From Solirubrobacterales bacterium (GTDB lineage: Bacteria; Actinomycetota; Thermoleophilia; Solirubrobacterales; Solirubrobacteraceae), in the NCBI GenBank assembly GCA_017354065.1, contig JAFMRN010000048.1, forward strand, positions 1 to 11,247: a DNA stretch of 11,247 nucleotides, read 5' to 3'. Position 1 is the stretch's first letter, and each line of letters opens with the position of its first letter. Made by a program: the position numbers and the translations under genes. A model generated the notes under the pieces. That model worked only from the letters and a program-made list of their open reading frames with translations, had not been told where the DNA came from and searched no databases. Of the stretch, positions 7,388-11,247 are shown piece by piece.

Positions 7388-7927
7388 CTAGCTGTCGGGG
7401 GTCTGGGCCGCCACGTGATCGACGTTCCCGTGGCCGTTGGTGGAGTAGACCGTCGAGATGACCGCGTCGCTGGGTGCCAGCGGCGGGTTCAGGCGCCGTT
7501 CGAGCTCACCCAGCACGGCGCCGAACAGCAGGTGGCGCCAGGTCGCCTGGTAGAAGGCGCGACGGTTCCCGGCCAGGCGGAACGGCAGCTTGTCACGGCG
7601 CGGGTGGAAGCGGTCGACGATGAAGCCGAGCGGCCACAGCAGCGTGTTCTCGGCGAGGGACACCGCCGGGCCCTTCAGCCACGCGGGGCCGGGCAGCCCG
7701 GGGGCGAGCTGGGCGTAACCGGCGCCGAAGGCGGCCCCGTTCAGCAGGTGGGCGATCAAGCCGAGCGGGACGTACTTGTCCTCATCGGCGCTGAGCGCGC
7801 GGCCCAACAGCTCCACATCGTCGTAGCGGCTGCCTAGCAACAACTTGTCCAGGGGCTGTGTCGCGGCCCAGACGGCGGCGCCGATTGCGCCGCTGGCGGC
7901 GCCGCGCGAGATCGCTGAAGCACTCAC
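7388..7927 (-). CDS. Unrecognised small membrane-associated protein
   Basis: 179 residues from the GTG at 7927; I do not recognise the family. Hydrophobic, glycine/alanine-rich stretches at about 8-22, 53-72, 87-105 and 132-142 suggest several membrane-embedded helices with short loops. The loops include a charged one, RYDDVELLGRALSADEDKY, and a conserved-looking FHPRRDKLPFRLAGNRRAF segment. The frame is open to 8059, but that extension is antisense to the acyltransferase gene and reads as shadow sequence. GTG 7927 is preceded by TACAGT with 7-nt spacing, which favours a leaderless start there. Its TAG is 3 nt from the start of the sugar-nucleotide reductase gene, so the two are one coupled unit. 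A role in envelope glycan work is only a guess from that neighbour. Confidence 0.72.
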   Translation of the reverse strand: MSASAISRGAASGAIGAAVWAATQPLDKLLLGSRYDDVELLGRALSADEDKYVPLGLIAHLLNGAAFGAGYAQLAPGLPGPAWLKGPAVSLAENTLLWPLGFIVDRFHPRRDKLPFRLAGNRRAFYQATWRHLLFGAVLGELERRLNPPLAPSDAVISTVYSTNGHGNVDHVAAQTPDS

Positions 7928-7934
7928 AACCCAG

Positions 7935-7940
7935 ACTGTA
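7935..7940 (-). promoter_or_regulatory. Likely -10 element of a leaderless promoter (minus strand)
   Basis: On the minus strand TACAGT matches TANNNT and is followed by exactly 7 nt before the GTG at 7927, so transcription would begin at the start codon. TTACAA lies 19 bp further upstream as a poor -35 candidate. Confidence 0.4.
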
Positions 7941-7997
7941 ACGATCCCTGCTGTGGGCCTTGTAACGGGGCAGGCGTCCCGGGGTACGAACTGGCGG

Positions 7998-9236
7998 ATG
8001 GACCAAGCCCTGGACCACTCTGAACTGCACCGCCACGCCCGCGAAAAGGGCATCAACATGTGGCTTTACGGGCTCGTGCGGCTCGTCCTGGTCCCGTTCT
8101 TCAAGCTGTACTTCCGCCAGGAGAAGGTCGGCCGCGATCACATCCCGCGCAAGGGCGCGGCGATCATCGCCGCCAACCACCGCAGCTTCCTCGACCCGTT
8201 CATCATCTGCGCGATCACGCGCGGCCGGCCGATGTACTTCGTCGCCAAGACGGAGCTGTTCCAGAAGCCGCTGCAGGCCTGGATCCTGAACCGGCTGGGG
8301 GCGTTCCCGGTCGACCGCGGCCAGGGTGATGAGGAGACGATCAAGACCGCCAAGGCGATCCTCGCCCGCGGGGAGCTCGTGCTGATCTTCCCGGAGGGCA
8401 CGCGCATCCGCCCCGGCGCCCTGGGCAAGCCCAAGCGCGGCGTCGGCCGGCTGGCGCTGGAGACCGGCGCGCCCGTGATCCCTGTGGCGGTGATCGGCAC
8501 CGAAGCGGTGCGCAAGGGCTGGCGGGTCCGTCCGCACAAGGTCCGTGTGCGGGCCGGGCGCGCGCTGAGCTTCCCGCATGTGTCAGACGCTTCGCCGCAG
8601 CTGGCCAAGCACGTGACCGACCGGATCTGGCCGTGCGTGATGCTGCAGTGGGAGTGGCTCGGGGGGCTGGCGCCGATCCGTCGCGCCGCCGTGATCGGTG
8701 CGGGGCACTGGGGGACCTCGCTGGCGGTATCACTCGCGCACGCCGGCTATGACGTGCACTTGGGCTGTCGCACCGCGGAGCAGGCCAAACAACTGCGTGA
8801 GGACCGGGAGAACCCGCGGTACCTGCCCGGGGTGCCGCTGCCCGGTCAGATCAACGTCACGACCGCGGCGTCGATGGACCTCTACGGCCACGATCTGATC
8901 TGCCTGGCGGTGCCGCCGGCTTCGCTGCCGGCGGTGATGGCCGCGCACGGGCACCTGATCCCGCAGGAGGCGGGCGTGCTGGTGCTCTCACACGGGCGCG
9001 TTTCCGGTGAGCTGCCGTCCGTGTTCGTCGGCGAACGCTCACGTGCGCGTGCGCTCGCCGTCGCCGCTGTCACAGACGACGCGACGGACGTGACGATCGC
9101 CTCCCGAGACCGTGGGTTTGTGCGCCAGATCGCCGCTGTTTATGAGGACATCGGGATGTCCGCGACCCGGCGTACGGACGTCGCCGCGCTGGAGTCGGAG
9201 CTCGCCGCCGAAGCTGACGCGGTCGGTGCGGCGTAA
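7998..9236 (+). CDS. PlsC-type acyltransferase fused to a truncated, degenerate GpsA domain
   Basis: Two-domain protein of 412 residues. Residues about 21-210 are a 1-acylglycerol-3-phosphate acyltransferase domain, which would transfer an acyl chain to lysophosphatidic acid at the membrane. It shows the HX4D catalytic motif NHRSFLD (H61, D66), the substrate motif FPEGTR (131-136) and IPVAVIG (161-167). Residues about 230-400 resemble the NAD-binding half of glycerol-3-phosphate dehydrogenase: AVIGAGHWGTSLA (G234, G236, G239), NPRYLPGVPLP and DLICLAVPPASLP. The usual KG after the VLVLS strand is SHG here, the SGP-type motif is missing, and the protein ends where the C-terminal catalytic domain with its GALKN lysine should begin. 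Dehydrogenase activity is therefore unlikely. I start at ATG 7998 because the DHSELHRHAREKGIN segment looks family-like. ATG 8058, with AAAAGGG 7 nt upstream, is an alternative that would keep both domains. The further upstream extension to 7845 is antisense to the divergent gene. Confidence 0.88.
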   Translation: MDQALDHSELHRHAREKGINMWLYGLVRLVLVPFFKLYFRQEKVGRDHIPRKGAAIIAANHRSFLDPFIICAITRGRPMYFVAKTELFQKPLQAWILNRLGAFPVDRGQGDEETIKTAKAILARGELVLIFPEGTRIRPGALGKPKRGVGRLALETGAPVIPVAVIGTEAVRKGWRVRPHKVRVRAGRALSFPHVSDASPQLAKHVTDRIWPCVMLQWEWLGGLAPIRRAAVIGAGHWGTSLAVSLAHAGYDVHLGCRTAEQAKQLREDRENPRYLPGVPLPGQINVTTAASMDLYGHDLICLAVPPASLPAVMAAHGHLIPQEAGVLVLSHGRVSGELPSVFVGERSRARALAVAAVTDDATDVTIASRDRGFVRQIAAVYEDIGMSATRRTDVAALESELAAEADAVGAA

Positions 9237-9253
9237 GCAAACTCGCGGACGGG

Positions 9254-9259
9254 TAGGCT
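9254..9259 (+). promoter_or_regulatory. Likely -10 element of the ECF sigma gene
   Basis: TAGGCT matches TANNNT and ends 9 nt before the GTG at 9269; no Shine-Dalgarno lies between. This suggests a leaderless or nearly leaderless transcript. No recognisable ECF-type -35 was seen upstream, so autoregulation is not evident. Confidence 0.35.
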
Positions 9260-9268
9260 CTGGATGAC

Positions 9269-9808
9269 GTGGCCACAGAGACATCAACGAGCAAGGCTCA
9301 GCTCGATGCTGCCTTCAGCGACCTTTACCGCGCGCACGTCCGCGACGTCTACTCCTACAGCTATTACCGCGTCGGGAACCATCACGACGCGGAGGACCTC
9401 ACCGAGCAGACCTTCCTGCAGGCCTACCGCCACCTCGAACGCGCGCTGCGCGAGTCCCAGGGCCGGCCGCTGCGACCCTGGCTCATCCGGATCGCTCACA
9501 ATCTGGCGGCCAACTTCTACCGCGACCGCTCACGTAAACCCGAGTCCACGATCGAGGATGCCGGCTTGATCGCCGCAGCGCACACGACTGAGTCGCTGGT
9601 GGAGGGCCGCGAGGAGCTCCAGCGCGTGTTGGACGGCGTCCAACAGCTGCCCGACGACCGCCGTGAGGCGCTGATCATGCGCTTCGCGCTGGGCATGGAC
9701 AACCGTGAGATCGCCCGCTCGCTGGGCCGCACAGACGGCGCCACCAAGGTCCTGTTGCACCGTGCGGTGCGCCAGCTTGAGGGGATCGTCGAGGAACAGG
9801 AGGCCTGA
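9269..9808 (+). CDS. ECF-family RNA polymerase sigma factor
   Basis: Extracytoplasmic-function sigma factor of 179 residues, a normal length, directing RNA polymerase to a small regulon. Region 2 spans about 14-90: it opens with the DLYRAHVRDVYSYSYYRVG helix, continues with HDAEDLTEQTFLQAYRHL for core and -10 recognition, and ends with RPWLIRIAHNLAANFYRDR. Region 4 spans about 117-175, with LQRVLDGVQQLPDDRREALI and the helix-turn-helix MDNREIARSLGRTDGATKVLLHRAVRQL split over two helices. The GTG start is chosen from the upstream TAGGCT and from region 2 beginning soon after; no better in-frame start exists. Its stop overlaps the next gene's ATG by one base (TGATG), with that gene's Shine-Dalgarno inside this one. 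The coupled small membrane protein is probably its regulator. Target genes cannot be named; the nearby rhomboid protease is a candidate from position only. Confidence 0.93.
   Translation: MATETSTSKAQLDAAFSDLYRAHVRDVYSYSYYRVGNHHDAEDLTEQTFLQAYRHLERALRESQGRPLRPWLIRIAHNLAANFYRDRSRKPESTIEDAGLIAAAHTTESLVEGREELQRVLDGVQQLPDDRREALIMRFALGMDNREIARSLGRTDGATKVLLHRAVRQLEGIVEEQEA
9798..9803 (+). promoter_or_regulatory. Shine-Dalgarno for the sigma-coupled membrane protein
   Basis: AGGAGG lies 4 nt before the ATG at 9808, inside the last codons of the sigma gene. It fixes the start of the downstream gene. It is the only near-perfect Shine-Dalgarno I saw just ahead of a start codon in this window. Confidence 0.6.
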
Positions 9809-10179
9809 TGCCCCCGAATCTCGAGGCACTGCTGAAGGAGGCGCTGCCGCCGGTGGAGCCGCCATCCCCGGAGGCGTTGCTGGACCAGCTCCAGGAGCGG
9901 CTGACGGGCTGGCACGGCGCGGCCCAGGAGGAGCTCGACGCCTGGGAGCTGTCGGCCATGCGCGACCCCCGGAATTGGGCCCGCCCGGCCCTTGCCGCGG
10001 GGGTCACGGTGACCGCCGGTGCCGCGCTGGTGGTGCTGCGCGTCCAGCACGGCCATGACGACCGCGTCAGCGGCTCGGACAGCCTCGGCGAGTTTGTCGA
10101 GAAGACCCTCCAGGACGTGGTCGAGGAGACCAAGCGGGTGATCCCGGACGGGCACAAGCGCCCGCCGGCGGGTGACTGA
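9808..10179 (+). CDS. Single-pass membrane protein, candidate non-canonical anti-sigma factor
   Basis: 123 residues with no family I recognise. An acidic, helical N-terminal part (about 1-57, LEALLKEALPPVEPPSPEAL onward) is followed by one hydrophobic segment at about 60-77 (PALAAGVTVTAGAALVVL). The short charged tail includes ESSENTIALLY helical sequence, DSLGEFVEKTLQDVVEETKRV. The overlap with the ECF sigma stop (TGATG) and the strong internal Shine-Dalgarno indicate stoichiometric co-translation, as in sigma/anti-sigma pairs. It has no cysteines, so the HxxxCxxC zinc anti-sigma (ZAS) motif is absent. If it is an anti-sigma factor, the N-terminal region would bind sigma in the cytoplasm and the tail would lie outside. 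The rhomboid protease encoded next could in principle cleave within its membrane segment; that is inference only. Confidence 0.75.
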   Translation: MPPNLEALLKEALPPVEPPSPEALLDQLQERLTGWHGAAQEELDAWELSAMRDPRNWARPALAAGVTVTAGAALVVLRVQHGHDDRVSGSDSLGEFVEKTLQDVVEETKRVIPDGHKRPPAGD

Positions 10180-10190
10180 CGCTCGCCCGC
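10168..10190 (+). terminator. Possible weak hairpin terminator across the stop codon
   Basis: GCGGGTGA (10168-10175) can pair with TCGCCCGC (10183-10190), 8 bp including one U-G pair, around a 7-nt loop. It spans the stop codon at 10177-10179 and precedes the rhomboid promoter candidate. No T-tract follows, so the call is tentative. Confidence 0.25.
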
Positions 10191-10217
10191 TGTGGCCAGT
10201 GCCGCAGGGCCCGCTGC

Positions 10218-10223
10218 TAGCGT
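10218..10223 (+). promoter_or_regulatory. Likely -10 element of the rhomboid gene
   Basis: TAGCGT matches TANNNT and ends 10 nt before the GTG at 10234, with no Shine-Dalgarno between. The arrangement is like that before the ECF sigma gene (TAGGCT plus 9 nt, then GTG). Confidence 0.35.
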
Positions 10224-10233
10224 CCCGCTCCCC

Positions 10234-11226
10234 GTGGCCACCTGTTACAAGCACCCTGACCGTGAGACCGGTGTTGCCTGCTCCAACTGCGAGCGGCCGA
10301 TCTGTACGGACTGCATGACGCCCACGTCGGTCGGGATGCGCTGCCCCGACTGTGCGAACCAGAAGACGCGGGTCCAGCGCGGACCCCAAGGTGGCGGCGG
10401 CAGCGGTTTTCCCCGGCGTCCCGGCGGTGGCTCGCGCGGGGGTTCGGGGTTTGGCTTCGGGCGGCGTTCCGGCGGCGGCTCCCCGCAGCGTTCCGGCACC
10501 GGCGTGAACGTCGGCCTCGGCCAGTGGTCTGCCACCACCGCGCTGATCGCGCTGAACGTGGTGGTGTTCTTCGCTGAGATGGCGACCGGCGTGACGCCGG
10601 GCGGGAACGACCAGGGCTCGGTGTTCATCCACGGGTCGCTGTTCGGGCCCGCGATCTCCGGGGTCAACCCGTACTTCCAGCAGATTCCCGGAACGCACGA
10701 GGTCTGGCGGTTGCTGAGTGCCGGCTTCCTGCACGCCAGCCTCTTGCACATAGTGATGAACATGTGGTTCCTGTTCTTCGTCGGGCGGATGCTGGAGCCG
10801 GGCGTCGGGCGCGGCAACTTCCTGGCGATCTATCTCGCGTCGCTGCTGGCCGGCAGCTTCGGGGCGCTGGCGTTCACGCCGGTGCAGCCGACCGTCGGGG
10901 CGTCAACGGCGATCTTCGGCGTGTTCGGCGCGCTGATAGTGGTGGCACACGATCGTGGGATCCCGATCTGGCAGAGCGGCCTGGGGCCGACGCTGCTGAT
11001 CAACCTGGTGCTGACGCTGACGATCTCCAACATCTCGATCGGCGGTCACCTTGGTGGGCTCCTCGGCGGCGTGGTCTGCGGGTACGGGGTCGTCTATCTG
11101 TCCGAGCATCGCCGCCAGCCGGCGCTGGGCTACGCGGTCTGCGCGGCTGTAGCCGTGGTCTCGGTCATCGGTGCGCTGGCGGTGGCCGGCGGGCAGGGGC
11201 TGTTGCCGAACGGGTTCCATCTCTGA
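10234..11226 (+). CDS. Rhomboid-family intramembrane serine protease with N-terminal zinc finger
   Basis: Membrane protease of 330 residues that would cut substrates within or beside their transmembrane helices. Residues 4-40 form a B-box-like zinc finger: C4/H7, C16/C19, C24/C27 and C37/C40. A glycine/arginine-rich linker (about 48-92) follows, then six or so membrane helices. The rhomboid core shows LLHIVMNMWFLF (the HxxxN element), EPGVGRG, the catalytic S224 in VGASTAIFGVFGA and the catalytic H272 in SIGGHLGGLLGG, so the Ser-His dyad is intact. I choose GTG 10234 because family members in actinobacteria start at this CYKHPDRETG segment and a -10-like TAGCGT lies 10 nt upstream. A GTG at 10192 would add 14 unlikely residues. 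The substrate is unknown; the single-pass protein encoded just upstream is one possible candidate. Confidence 0.93.
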   Translation: MATCYKHPDRETGVACSNCERPICTDCMTPTSVGMRCPDCANQKTRVQRGPQGGGGSGFPRRPGGGSRGGSGFGFGRRSGGGSPQRSGTGVNVGLGQWSATTALIALNVVVFFAEMATGVTPGGNDQGSVFIHGSLFGPAISGVNPYFQQIPGTHEVWRLLSAGFLHASLLHIVMNMWFLFFVGRMLEPGVGRGNFLAIYLASLLAGSFGALAFTPVQPTVGASTAIFGVFGALIVVAHDRGIPIWQSGLGPTLLINLVLTLTISNISIGGHLGGLLGGVVCGYGVVYLSEHRRQPALGYAVCAAVAVVSVIGALAVAGGQGLLPNGFHL

Positions 11227-11247
11227 GCGGGACGCGCGGTCCGGCTA

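Noticed and set aside
7845..7997. 51-residue N-terminal extension of the acyltransferase
   Set aside because: It overlaps the divergent membrane-protein gene and its promoter and does not resemble an acyltransferase N-terminus.
10161..10172. 12-bp perfect palindrome CCCGCCGGCGGG as an operator
   Set aside because: It lies inside the coding end of the small membrane protein, is pure G/C, and such palindromes are expected by chance in this composition.
9517..10749. 410-residue open frame on the minus strand opposite sigma, membrane-protein and rhomboid genes
   Set aside because: Shadow of three plus-strand genes, rich in Arg/Gly/Pro with no recognisable motif.
1..11247. CRISPR array, tRNA/rRNA genes, insertion sequence or prophage
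   Set aside because: No regularly spaced repeats, no RNA-gene motifs, no transposase or integrase motifs and no flanking inverted repeats were seen; coding genes fill almost all of the window.

Overview
The window is GC-rich, with codon third positions dominated by G and C. It carries an F420-family oxidoreductase, an actinobacterial-type HSP90, an ECF sigma factor, and genes that seem to start at or very near their transcript ends. This fits an actinobacterium; the protein style suggests the Thermoleophilia (Solirubrobacterales and relatives). The lineage call is an inference from the sequence alone. The window is almost fully coding: there is no intergenic stretch near 300 bp and I found no RNA genes, insertion sequences or CRISPR arrays.

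Layout. (1) Positions 1-2057, minus strand: a two-component system, with an OmpR/PhoB-type response regulator followed by its membrane histidine kinase (4-nt overlap). The kinase runs off the left edge just after its ATP-binding G2 box. (2) Positions 2079-6430, plus strand, starting only 21 bp from the divergent regulator: a compact operon of an F420-type split-barrel oxidoreductase, an HSP90-family ATPase, and an alpha-helical TPR-like repeat protein. The repeat protein is split into two overlapping frames. Residue continuity and third-position GC both place a single extra T near 5165-5166. (3) Positions 6419-7927, minus strand: an unrecognised small membrane protein translationally coupled to a GDP-6-deoxymannose-reductase-like sugar-nucleotide enzyme. 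The enzyme converges on the repeat protein with a 12-bp overlap, beside a strong hairpin at 6431-6462. (4) Positions 7998-9236, plus strand: a fusion of a PlsC-type acyltransferase with a degenerate, C-terminally truncated GpsA domain. (5) Positions 9269-10179, plus strand: an ECF sigma factor and a coupled single-pass membrane protein that may be its anti-sigma factor. (6) Positions 10234-11226, plus strand: a rhomboid protease with an N-terminal zinc-finger.

The parts most worth attention are the F420 oxidoreductase-HSP90-TPR operon with its frame break, and the PlsC/pseudo-GpsA fusion, which has lost the residues needed for dehydrogenase catalysis. The rest looks like ordinary envelope, stress-response and signalling content. 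Several genes lack a Shine-Dalgarno sequence but have a TANNNT-like hexamer 7-10 nt before the start codon, which suggests leaderless transcripts.
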